DNA from: an uncultured Alphaproteobacteria bacterium
GTDB taxonomy: Bacteria; Pseudomonadota; Alphaproteobacteria; HIMB59
DNA: 43,765 nucleotides
Direction: 5' to 3'
Assembly (NCBI GenBank): GCA_902538085.1
Contig: CACBDV010000001.1
Coordinates: 1-43,765, forward strand
In this document: piece by piece, positions 17,599 through 24,276 of the stretch
Layout: the number at the start of each line of letters is the position of its first letter
How positions within the stretch are numbered: position 1 is the stretch's first letter
Made by a program: the position numbers and the translations under genes
The notes under the pieces: generated by a model
Told to the model about the DNA's origin: nothing
Databases searched by the model: none
Seen by the model: only the letters and a program-made list of their open reading frames with translations

Positions 17599-18324
17599 GT
17601 GACTTATTGTGTAGGAATAAAAGTAAATGAGGGAATGGTTTTTGCATCTGACAGAAGGACAAATGCAGGCCTAGATAACTATAATTCTTACTCTAAAATC
17701 TATGTCCATAAGGGCGTTGATAGAAATATTATAATTTTAACTTCAGGAAATTTGGCCACTTCTCAAGCAGTCTTTAATTCAATTACTAGAGATCTAGAAG
17801 ACGATAAAAAAGGGAATAATTTAAATAATTTATTTAGCTTAAATGAAATCGCAAAATACATAGGAAGATTAAATGTGAAACATTCCTCACCAGATGGTAT
17901 TAATCAAGAAACTATTGAATTAGGTTCAACTTTTATAGTTGGCGGACATATAAAAGATCAAGAGTCAGAATTATATTTGGTGTACCCACAGGGTAACTTT
18001 ATTAAATCAAGTGAATTCAAACCTTATCTTGTCATTGGGGAAATAAAATATGGTAAACCTATATTAGATAGAGTTGTTAAGTCAGATACTTATCTCGGAG
18101 ATGCTGCAAGATGTGCCTTAATAAGCATGGACAGTACAATGAAAGCAGATTTATCAGTCGGGCCACCAATTGACTTAGTTGTATATAAAAATAATTTATC
18201 AAAAATTGTTTACCAACAATCTCTTGAAATTAATGATGATGATTATCAATACATTTCTAAACAATGGGAAAAAGGAATATTTGAAATTTTTAAATCTTTC
18301 AATCGTTTTAATTGGGAAGATTAA
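17599..18324 (+). CDS. Anbu (BPH) proteasome-type protease
   Basis: A 241-aa protein of the Ntn-hydrolase proteasome superfamily, in the HslV-like Anbu branch. After removal of Met the N-terminal nucleophile would be Thr2 (MTYCVGIK), with D18 (ASDRR) and K33 (YSKIYVH) in the expected catalytic spacing and the characteristic RRTNAG segment. The start is GTG at 17599-17601; an overlapping ATG at 17597 is followed at once by TGA, so it cannot be the start. Anbu assembles into open rings or lock-washers in the cytoplasm and its substrate is unknown. It faces away from the ATP-grasp gene, its usual partner, and is followed after three bases by a tiny membrane protein. Confidence 0.93.
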   Translation: MTYCVGIKVNEGMVFASDRRTNAGLDNYNSYSKIYVHKGVDRNIIILTSGNLATSQAVFNSITRDLEDDKKGNNLNNLFSLNEIAKYIGRLNVKHSSPDGINQETIELGSTFIVGGHIKDQESELYLVYPQGNFIKSSEFKPYLVIGEIKYGKPILDRVVKSDTYLGDAARCALISMDSTMKADLSVGPPIDLVVYKNNLSKIVYQQSLEINDDDYQYISKQWEKGIFEIFKSFNRFNWED

Positions 18325-18327
18325 TTA

Positions 18328-18486
18328 ATGGAACCCTCTTCTTTTGTAGCAAATTTATCGAGTATTGTAGTAATTAGTCTAGCACTAATTTCTTTTTATC
18401 TTATGGCTAGAAAAAAAGGTAAATATGTAGACGTAGTATTTGGTTTTATTTTAGGGATAATTGTTCTACTTAAAATTATTTATTGA
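18328..18486 (+). CDS. 52-aa two-span membrane protein downstream of Anbu
   Basis: A complete frame, ATG at 18328-18330 and TGA at 18484-18486, beginning three bases after the Anbu stop. It has two hydrophobic spans (about residues 7-25 and 35-52) joined by a basic loop, MARKKGKY, which by the positive-inside rule places both ends outside. No family recognised. Its position suggests co-transcription with Anbu. The last seven bases overlap the tail of the Cys-rich peptide frame on the other strand. Confidence 0.6.
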   Translation: MEPSSFVANLSSIVVISLALISFYLMARKKGKYVDVVFGFILGIIVLLKIIY

Positions 18487-18560
18487 CAACAACCGTCACC
18501 ACAAGTGCAACAGCATGAGCAAGAACAACCACAATCAGGTTTTGGTTTATTATTATCCAT
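18480..18560 (-). CDS. 26-aa Cys-rich metallothionein-like peptide
   Basis: A complete frame with ATG at 18558-18560 and TAA at 18480-18482. After a nine-residue hydrophilic start (MDNNKPKPD) come 17 residues of which nine are Cys, arranged as CGCSCSCCCTCGDGCCQ. The local base composition (about half G+C on this stretch) stands out from the AT-rich surroundings, which argues for selection on protein rather than chance. No Shine-Dalgarno is visible. It faces the two-span protein gene and overlaps its end by seven bases. The Cys spacing would bind soft metals (Cu+, Zn2+, Cd2+) or Fe-S; it has no leader plus modification genes like a methanobactin. Translation is unproven. Confidence 0.5.
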   Translation of the reverse strand: MDNNKPKPDCGCSCSCCCTCGDGCCQ

Positions 18561-18652
18561 CAAAAAAATAAATATCATTATTTTACAAAAATTACAATAT
18601 TATGAAAATTAATTGGTAAATAATAATAAATTAGCTAGTTTTTTTAATTTAA

Positions 18653-19264
18653 ATGAAATCTCTTCGTAAAGGCATTGGAAATAAAAAAGACGTAGAAAAA
18701 TATTATGATAACTGGTCTAGTTCATATGATGAGACATTGTATAAATGGAACTACAAAGCGCCACTGCAATCAGTTAATATCTTAAAGAAATATATTGAAA
18801 CAAAACCAAATTTTATTTTAGATTTAGCATGTGGTACAGGACTGTTTGTTGATAAATTTTTAAAATTTTACCCTAACTGTATTTGTGATGGATCAGATAT
18901 CTCAAAAAAAATATTAGATATATCTAGAAAAAATGGGAAATATAGGAACCTTTATAAAAAAAGTTTTGAGAATAAAATTCAAATAGTAAATAAGTACAAC
19001 GTAGTGAGTTTAATTGGAGCGATGACGTATTGTAGAAATCATCAATTACTTTTTAAGCTTGTTTCTTATTACCTTGCAAAAAATGGTTATTTTATTTTTA
19101 CACAAAGATCAGATTTATGGAGACAGTTGAAATTTGATAATATATTAAGTTCATTGGTTGATTTTGATAAAATATATATTTCAAGACCTTTAAATTACCT
19201 TCCAAATAATAAAGATTTTGGTTCAGATATTAAAATTAGGATAGTCTTATTAAAAAAGAAATAA
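18653..19264 (+). CDS. Class I SAM-dependent methyltransferase
   Basis: A 203-aa cytoplasmic protein with a Methyltransf_11/25-type Rossmann fold. An N-terminal YYDNWSSSYDETLY helix (about 17-30), common in ubiquinone/menaquinone-type and other small-molecule methyltransferases, is followed by motif I ILDLACGTGLF (55-65), then GSDISKKILDISR (motif II region) and VSLIGAMTYC (motif IV). The domain is complete but short at the C-terminus, so substrate-binding elements are few. The acceptor is unknown. It stands 166 bp downstream of the Anbu/two-span unit and is followed by two small membrane proteins. Confidence 0.82.
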   Translation: MKSLRKGIGNKKDVEKYYDNWSSSYDETLYKWNYKAPLQSVNILKKYIETKPNFILDLACGTGLFVDKFLKFYPNCICDGSDISKKILDISRKNGKYRNLYKKSFENKIQIVNKYNVVSLIGAMTYCRNHQLLFKLVSYYLAKNGYFIFTQRSDLWRQLKFDNILSSLVDFDKIYISRPLNYLPNNKDFGSDIKIRIVLLKKK

Positions 19265-19277
19265 TTAGAGTTTTAAA

Positions 19278-19466
19278 ATGATTTGGGAAATTATTTTTTG
19301 GTTGTTTTTGATCCCCTTAGTTGTTTGGGGACTTCATAAATTATTTAGATACAGTGCTATTGGGATACCATTTATTAGAAAAAACAAAAAAATGTATTGG
19401 ATTTTTATGATTGGATTAGTGTTTTTAATAAACTATCTAGTAGACAATTTTTATCTTATGAATTAG
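19278..19466 (+). CDS. Small two-span membrane protein
   Basis: A 62-aa hydrophobic protein with spans at about residues 3-20 and 40-58, separated by a basic loop (FIRKNKKMY). I do not recognise it. It begins 13 bases after the methyltransferase and ends two bases before the next small membrane gene, so the three are likely one transcript. The pairing with another protein of almost the same size suggests a small two-component membrane complex, though that is only inference from size and spacing. Confidence 0.6.
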   Translation: MIWEIIFWLFLIPLVVWGLHKLFRYSAIGIPFIRKNKKMYWIFMIGLVFLINYLVDNFYLMN

Positions 19467-19468
19467 TT

Positions 19469-19654
19469 ATGTCAGTTATTATTGAATTAATAAAAAACCC
19501 TAATTTTATGTGGTTTGTTTCGTTTGGTTTTTTGACAATTACATTTGCTACATGGCGTTTAAGTCAAAATAATAATAAATGGAAAATTTTTTATGAAACC
19601 TCTAAATACCTTACAGCTGGCTTTCTATTGATAATGTTTTTCAATATGTATTAA
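19469..19654 (+). CDS. Small two-span membrane protein
   Basis: A 61-aa protein with hydrophobic spans at about residues 12-28 and 43-60 and a hydrophilic middle, RLSQNNNKWKIFYET. I chose the ATG at 19469, two bases after the preceding stop, instead of the upstream ATG at 19397. The longer form would overlap the preceding gene by 70 bases and its extra 24 residues read as an out-of-frame shadow. No family recognised. tRNA-Thr follows 24 bases downstream. Confidence 0.6.
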   Translation: MSVIIELIKNPNFMWFVSFGFLTITFATWRLSQNNNKWKIFYETSKYLTAGFLLIMFFNMY

Positions 19655-19678
19655 TAAGTTTATAATGTTCTTAAAATT

Positions 19679-19753
19679 GCCGCCGTAGCTCAGTGGCAGA
19701 GCACACCCTTGGTAAGGGTGGGGTCGGAAGTTCAATTCTTCTCGGCGGCACCA
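19679..19753 (+). tRNA. tRNA-Thr (GGT)
   Basis: A full cloverleaf. The acceptor GCCGCCG (19679-19685) pairs with CGGCGGC (19743-19749). The D-arm is AGCTCAGTGGCAGAGC. The anticodon stem CACCC/GGGTG holds loop TTGGTAA, so the anticodon is GGT at 19711-19713. The T-loop region is AGTTCAATTCTT. Discriminator A, then an encoded CCA (19751-19753). Confidence 0.98.
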
Positions 19754-19839
19754 AAATAATAATTCTTTGTAAAGAGAATATTTTATATTGAAATTATTTT
19801 TAATTTTTTAACAAAAGATATATTAATCAACTTGATAAT

Positions 19840-21669
19840 CTAATCTAGTTCAAACTGATCTTTGTAATTTACTTTTAAAGATTTTTTTTGCTTATTTTTA
19901 TAAATTAAATAGTTTCCACAAACCAATATATCTAAGTTTGTACCCATGAAACATCTATATGCGTCTCTGGGGCTCTCCACAATAGGTTCACCTCTTATAT
20001 TAAATGAAGTATTTATTAATATTGGTACACCTGTCTTTTCATGAAAACTTTTTATAAGTTGAAAAAATTTATTATTAGTATTTTGGCTAACCGTATGTAG
20101 TCTGGCCGAATTATCAACATGTGTAATTGATGGAATTGAAGATCTTTTTTCATTTATTTTGTCTATTAAATTATCAGAATATTTATATTCAACATTAAAA
20201 AGATGTTTTTTTTTAACTTGAGCCACCATAAGCATATATGGACTTATATCATTATAATCAAAATAATTTGATACCTCCTCTTCCAATACAGAAGGAGCAA
20301 AAGGCCTGAAGCTCTCCCTAAACTTTATTTTAAGATTAAGTTTTTTTTGCATATTTAAATCTCTTGGATCAGCAATTATTGATCTGTTACCCAGTGCCCT
20401 AGGTCCAAATTCCATTCTCCCTTGAAACCATCCAATTGCTTTTTTATTAATTAAATTATCAACTGTAATTGAAATTAATTTATTATCATCTTCGATATAC
20501 TCAAATATTGCATCCTCTTTATTTAAATCTTCTTCTATTTCAATATTGTCATATGAAGTTCCAAGATATGAACCATTCATTGAGTCTGGGTGTTTAACTA
20601 TTCTTTCATTTGAGACATATTTATAGTAATAAGATAACGCCGCACCTATGCAACCACCAGCATCACCAGAAGCTGGCTGTATCCAAATATTTTTAAATTT
20701 AGTTTTATTTTTAATTTTGCCGTTAGCAACACAATTTAGAGCTACTCCACCTGCTAAACATAAGTTTTCAGATGAGGAAATAGATTTTAAATGGGAGAGC
20801 ATATTTAAATAAATTTCTTCTGTAACTTCTTGAATAGAACTAGCTATATTCGCGTGGAAATTCTCAATTTTATCAGAGGTAGATCTTGTTTTTTTTTTGA
20901 ATAATTCTTCAAATTTATTATTGATCATAGTTAAACCAGTCTCATAATTAAAATATTTCAGGTTTAATTCAAATGAAGAGTCATCGTAAATGTTTACTAG
21001 TTCGTCATATATTTTCTGTTTAAAAATTGGTTTACCAAATGGGGCAAGGCCCATCATTTTATACTCACCACTATTAACTTTGAAACCAAGATACTGTGTA
21101 AAAGATGAATACAATAAACCAATTGAGTGAGGAAAGTTTATATTCTTCAAATTAATTAATTCTTTGTTTTTGGCAGACCACATTGAAGTAGTTGACCATT
21201 CACCCACTCCATCTGCAATAAGAATAGCTGCTTCATCAAAAGGTGACGGATAATAAGCACTTGCAGCATGACTTAAATGGTGTTGTGAGAAAAAAATTCT
21301 ATCATATTTATAATTAAAATTATTGTGAAGTTCATTTATGATCATTTTTTTCAAGTAGAGCTTTTCTTTTACCCAAATGGGCAAAGCTGTCTTAAATGAA
21401 ATGAAACCTTTAGGAGAGTTTTTTATATAGGTTTCTAGGAGTCTTTCAAATTTGAGAAAGGGTTTTTCGTAGAAGACTATAGCATCTAGATCTTTCAATG
21501 AAATATTATGAATTTTAAATATTTTTTTTATCGAATTTGTAGGAAAATTTGGATCATGTTTATTCCTTGTGAATCTCTCCTCTTGTAGAGCAGATATAAT
21601 TTTACCATCTTCTATAAGACAAGCAGCAGAGTCATGAAAATAACAAGATATTCCAATAATTTTAGTCAA
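19840..21669 (-). CDS. NodU/CmcH-family O-carbamoyltransferase (SxtI-like)
   Basis: A 609-aa enzyme that moves a carbamoyl group from carbamoyl phosphate, via a carbamoyl-adenylate, onto a hydroxyl. The N-terminal YrdC-like/Kae1-like half begins GISCYFHDSAACLIEDG and has QHHLSHAASAYYPSPF with the metal His pair, then ADGVGEW and GGVALNCVANG. The C-terminal domain has WFQGRMEFGPRALGNRS and INTSFNIRGEPIV. I place the start at TTG 21667-21669, which begins one base after the stop of the 49-aa DUF5989 gene and immediately precedes the conserved TKIIGIS. A further upstream TTG would lie inside that gene. The acceptor is unknown; a surface sugar or secondary metabolite is typical. Confidence 0.93.
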   Translation of the reverse strand: MTKIIGISCYFHDSAACLIEDGKIISALQEERFTRNKHDPNFPTNSIKKIFKIHNISLKDLDAIVFYEKPFLKFERLLETYIKNSPKGFISFKTALPIWVKEKLYLKKMIINELHNNFNYKYDRIFFSQHHLSHAASAYYPSPFDEAAILIADGVGEWSTTSMWSAKNKELINLKNINFPHSIGLLYSSFTQYLGFKVNSGEYKMMGLAPFGKPIFKQKIYDELVNIYDDSSFELNLKYFNYETGLTMINNKFEELFKKKTRSTSDKIENFHANIASSIQEVTEEIYLNMLSHLKSISSSENLCLAGGVALNCVANGKIKNKTKFKNIWIQPASGDAGGCIGAALSYYYKYVSNERIVKHPDSMNGSYLGTSYDNIEIEEDLNKEDAIFEYIEDDNKLISITVDNLINKKAIGWFQGRMEFGPRALGNRSIIADPRDLNMQKKLNLKIKFRESFRPFAPSVLEEEVSNYFDYNDISPYMLMVAQVKKKHLFNVEYKYSDNLIDKINEKRSSIPSITHVDNSARLHTVSQNTNNKFFQLIKSFHEKTGVPILINTSFNIRGEPIVESPRDAYRCFMGTNLDILVCGNYLIYKNKQKKSLKVNYKDQFELD

Positions 21670-21670
21670 T

Positions 21671-21820
21671 TTAAAATATTGTGTATATAAATGGTGCCAC
21701 AACTGACCCCTGGGATAAAACTATAAGCCCTCCAAATAATACTACAACTATAACAGATGGTATTAACCAGAATTTTTTATTTTGTACCAAAAATTTTAAA
21801 AATTCAAATAAAACTCTCAT
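21671..21820 (-). CDS. DUF5989 family single-span protein (SxtK-like)
   Basis: A complete 49-aa frame, ATG at 21818-21820 and TAA at 21671-21673. It reads MRVLFEFLKFLVQNKKFWL at the start, then a hydrophobic span (about 18-36) with LFGGLIVLSQGS, and ends VAPFIYTIF. This is the pattern of the short protein routinely found between SxtJ and carbamoyltransferase genes, so the match is confident even though the gene is tiny. It lies five bases after the SxtJ-like gene and ends one base before the carbamoyltransferase start. Its role is unknown; partner or membrane anchor of the carbamoyltransferase is a reasonable guess. Confidence 0.88.
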   Translation of the reverse strand: MRVLFEFLKFLVQNKKFWLIPSVIVVVLFGGLIVLSQGSVVAPFIYTIF

Positions 21821-21825
21821 TCTAA

Positions 21826-22212
21826 TTAATATTCTTTGTAAAAATCATATTCTGAATTATCGTTTTTAAAGTTAGATGCATTTTTGTGCCTATTTTTGAA
21901 AAGTCTATAATATATTCCAGTTGGACAAATTATTGAAACGAATATTAATCCAATAATTAATATACCTAAAGTTTTGGATAAAAAAGTACCTAACACCATC
22001 CATTTTGATTTTATGTTATTAAGTAGTTTTTTGTTAAAAAAGTATATTAATGAAATAAAAACAAAGAGAAAGCCAAAAAATGATATACCGATAATGTTAG
22101 ATTTATAGATAAAAAAAGTGACTAATAAAAAAAAAATAAATAAAAAGAATAATGTAAAATTTCTATCGGAAACTATTTTATTTTTCGAGTAAACTTTATT
22201 ATCTAGTATCAT
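21826..22212 (-). CDS. SxtJ-like membrane protein
   Basis: A 128-aa protein with a short cytoplasmic start and three strongly hydrophobic segments (about 19-37, 42-59 and 76-96). The family hallmarks near the C-terminal half are KWMVLGTFLSKTLGILIIGLIF and CPTGIYYRL, as in SxtJ proteins next to carbamoyltransferases. It begins a three-gene minus-strand block with DUF5989 and the carbamoyltransferase, with 5-bp and 1-bp gaps. SxtJ is named from the saxitoxin cluster, where its function is unproven. There is no other sign of saxitoxin biosynthesis in the window. It is divergent from a methyltransferase gene. Confidence 0.85.
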   Translation of the reverse strand: MILDNKVYSKNKIVSDRNFTLFFLFIFFLLVTFFIYKSNIIGISFFGFLFVFISLIYFFNKKLLNNIKSKWMVLGTFLSKTLGILIIGLIFVSIICPTGIYYRLFKNRHKNASNFKNDNSEYDFYKEY

Positions 22213-22286
22213 ATAAATATTTATAAACTATTTTTTTTTAAAATGTATATAATAGTTTTTATTAATAATAGTATTAATCTTAAGTA

Positions 22287-23048
22287 ATGAAAAATTTAAA
22301 ATTTTTTTTGAAAGATATGAAAATAGAGATACTAAGAAAAGTATCTCATAAATTTTTTTCTAGAAATTTTTCTATTAATAAAGGATTATACATCAATTGG
22401 TTAGAAGACAATTCTAAAGATTTAAACCAACTATGTGAGGGTATAAATTCAAATCTTTGGAAAAAAACTTTGATTTTTCAAGAAAAAACTATTCTTAAAA
22501 AAAAAGAACAGGCAAGAAAAAATTTAAAACAAGAGTATATCTGCAGAGCTGGGACAGAATTCTTATACTTTATGACTTTGTTAATTAAACCTAACACAGT
22601 TGTGGAAACTGGGGTAGGAATAGGTTTTTCAAGTCTAGCCATACTAACTGCAATGGAAGAAAACAAACAAGGAAAATTATTTAGTAGTGATTTACCATAT
22701 TTTAGATATGAAAAATCTGAAGATAGTATTGGATATGTTGTTAATGAGAAATTCAAAAAAAATTGGAAATTATACATAAATGGGGATTTAACTAATTTAA
22801 AAAAAATAATTAAAGAAATAAATTCAATTGACATCTTTCACTATGACTCTGATAAAACATATTTAGGTACTAAAAAAACATTTAATCTTATTAAAAAATA
22901 TTTTCATAAAGATACATTGATTGTTTTTGATGATCTTAGAGATCATACTTTTTTTTATGACCTTGTTACTAAAGAAAATTTCAAAAGTTGGGGAATATAT
23001 AAATATAAAGGTGATTATATAGGATATATAGGAAGACTAAAAAGGTAA
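22287..23048 (+). CDS. Class I SAM-dependent methyltransferase (Methyltransf_24 type)
   Basis: A 253-aa cytoplasmic protein. The SAM-binding loop is TVVETGVGIGFSS (about 104-116), followed by LFSSDLPYF and the later DIFHYDSDKTYLGTKK (about 180-195) and LIVFDDLRDH segments that carry the acidic metal-type residues of the Methyltransf_24/cephalosporin-hydroxylase-like branch. The first 80 residues are Lys-rich and helical with no recognised domain. It is divergent from the SxtJ/carbamoyltransferase block, so it may act on the same glycan or metabolite, but this is only context. A structured, probably non-coding element follows its stop. Confidence 0.78.
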   Translation: MKNLKFFLKDMKIEILRKVSHKFFSRNFSINKGLYINWLEDNSKDLNQLCEGINSNLWKKTLIFQEKTILKKKEQARKNLKQEYICRAGTEFLYFMTLLIKPNTVVETGVGIGFSSLAILTAMEENKQGKLFSSDLPYFRYEKSEDSIGYVVNEKFKKNWKLYINGDLTNLKKIIKEINSIDIFHYDSDKTYLGTKKTFNLIKKYFHKDTLIVFDDLRDHTFFYDLVTKENFKSWGIYKYKGDYIGYIGRLKR

Positions 23049-23049
23049 T

Positions 23050-23161
23050 CTTAAAACAGAAAAGGACCTCGGTTGTCTCGACTTTGCTTTGGTTTCCCTC
23101 TTCAAAGTCTCTACTACTTTGGTCCTTTTCTTTGTTTTGGGAAGTTTCCTACCCTCTACAC
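23050..23161 (-). ncRNA. Candidate structured small RNA with two GAAA tetraloops
   Basis: An intergenic stretch between convergent genes, clearly richer in G+C than its flanks. On the minus strand it folds as follows. Hairpin 1 (23154-23139): GGGUAG, loop GAAA, CUUCCC. Then a long stem: outer arm GAAAAGGACC (23130-23121) pairing perfectly over ten bases with GGUCCUUUUC (23068-23059), a symmetric 11/11 internal loop, an inner perfect 7-bp stem GACUUUG/CAAAGUC (23109-23103 with 23086-23080), and at the tip GG-GAAA-CC (23098-23091). The last arm runs into UGUUUU, a terminator-like tail. A possible promoter lies upstream: TTGATA (23200-23195), 18-bp spacer, TATTTT (23176-23171). GNRA loops appear only on this strand. 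It does not match the 4.5S, 6S, tmRNA or RNase P motifs I know. It may instead be a bidirectional terminator. Confidence 0.6.
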
Positions 23162-23250
23162 ATACAATTTAAAATATTTATTTTTTTTTGGCAATATCAA
23201 AAACTGAAAAAATAAATTTTTCTGTTTATAATTTGTGAGTAAGTTTTTTC

Positions 23251-23703
23251 TTATTTTTTTTTTAAAATTAACAGTTCATTAATAACATTTTGAACATGAT
23301 TTTTTACTCTAACATTACTCCAAGTTTTTACAATTTTTCCTTTTTCATTTATTAGTACTGTAGTTCTAATTATCCCATAATATTCTTTTCCTAAAAATTT
23401 TTTTAATCCCCAAGCTTTGTATTTTTTGAGAACAAGTGTTTTTTCATCAGACAATAATTCAAATTTTAACTTATATTTTTCTTTAAATTTTTTATGACTT
23501 TCAATTGTATCTTTAGATACACCCACAACAATTGCATTGTTTTCATTAATAATTTTAATAAATTTGTTAAAATTATTAGCTTCTATAGAGCAACCCTTTG
23601 TATTATCTTTAGGGTAAAAATATAAAATTATATGTTTCCCAAGATTATCACTCAGTTGAAATGTCCCTGAAGTACTTGGTAGCTTAAAATTAGGTGCTTT
23701 CAT
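23251..23703 (-). CDS. bcp: Thiol peroxidase, Bcp/PrxQ family
   Basis: A 150-aa thioredoxin-fold peroxiredoxin that reduces hydrogen and organic peroxides in the cytoplasm. The active-site loop YFYPKDNTKGC carries the PxxxTxxC pattern with peroxidatic Cys38. The resolving Cys usual five residues later in PrxQ/Bcp proteins is Asn43 here and there is no other Cys, so it must work as a 1-Cys enzyme using an external thiol. FLGKEYYGIIRTTVLINEKG is the family C-terminal segment, with the conserved Arg. It converges with the methyltransferase across the structured RNA element. The thioesterase gene ends 23 bp upstream. Confidence 0.93.
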   Translation of the reverse strand: MKAPNFKLPSTSGTFQLSDNLGKHIILYFYPKDNTKGCSIEANNFNKFIKIINENNAIVVGVSKDTIESHKKFKEKYKLKFELLSDEKTLVLKKYKAWGLKKFLGKEYYGIIRTTVLINEKGKIVKTWSNVRVKNHVQNVINELLILKKK

Positions 23704-23726
23704 CAGCCAATAATATTAAATCTCAT

Positions 23727-24194
23727 TTACTTTTTTAATTTATCTAGCAAATAAAATTCTATTGGTGAAAATTGATTTTTATTTTCAGCTATGAAATCAT
23801 CCACTAACTTTATTTTATAGTTTTCCATTTCAATAACTTTGCGGATACTTAAGTCCACATAAAGAGAGCAAACTTCCGATGTAGCCGCTCTAAAATTTCC
23901 ACTTTTACTCACAATTTCCAATTGATATACAAATCTTTTTTTATCACGGTCTAAAAACAATAAGTTAATATCAACTTGATCTCCTTCTTTTACCTCTTGA
24001 ATATATTTAGTATGAGACTCAACAGCAAATGTTGATCTTTTTTCATTTTTTGCTGACTCTCCTCCCATTTGAAACCTATCTAATAATACATCCCACCCTT
24101 GATCAAATAAGTGAATATAAAAAGCCAAATTCATATGACCGTTATAATCAGTCCATTCGGGGATAATTTTTTCTGTTCTAAGATATATAGACAT
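23727..24194 (-). CDS. Hotdog-fold acyl-CoA thioesterase
   Basis: A 155-aa protein of the 4HBT/FabZ-like hotdog fold. The conserved loop PEWTDYNGHMNLAFYIHLFDQG (written here in part; Asp16, Asn18, Gly19, His20) matches thioesterases of the carnitine/betaine branch, where a similar domain is found alone or fused to carnitine dehydrogenase. TKYIQEVKEGDQV is the second family segment. The family hydrolyses short acyl-CoA esters in the cytoplasm. No carnitine genes are next to it; the neighbouring beta-hydroxyacid dehydrogenase on the other strand is a different dehydrogenase family. Substrate unknown. Possible co-transcription with bcp (23-bp gap). Confidence 0.8.
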   Translation of the reverse strand: MSIYLRTEKIIPEWTDYNGHMNLAFYIHLFDQGWDVLLDRFQMGGESAKNEKRSTFAVESHTKYIQEVKEGDQVDINLLFLDRDKKRFVYQLEIVSKSGNFRAATSEVCSLYVDLSIRKVIEMENYKIKLVDDFIAENKNQFSPIEFYLLDKLKK

Positions 24195-24276
24195 TGATTG
24201 ATCTTATAAAAATTATTTAATATTAACATTGAAAAATTAAATATTATTATTTTTTTAAATGAATAAAGGAGAGCGC

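Noticed and set aside
19397..19654. 85-aa version of the second small membrane protein
   Set aside because: It would overlap the preceding gene by 70 bases, and its first 24 residues are a frame-shifted shadow. The ATG at 19469 gives a two-base gap and a clean two-span protein.
19840..21702. Longer carbamoyltransferase starting at TTG 21702
   Set aside because: The extra 11 residues lie entirely within the DUF5989 gene, and the family sequence begins right at the TTG at 21669.
19840..23048. Saxitoxin-like biosynthetic cluster
   Set aside because: SxtJ/DUF5989/carbamoyltransferase trios are widespread in bacteria. No SxtA-like polyketide or amidinotransferase gene is present in the window.
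23050..23161. Known housekeeping RNA (4.5S, 6S, tmRNA or RNase P)
   Set aside because: The conserved SRP loop sequence, the tmRNA tRNA-like ends and the RNase P GAGGAAAGUCC core are absent, and 6S would be expected to be longer with a promoter-like bubble.
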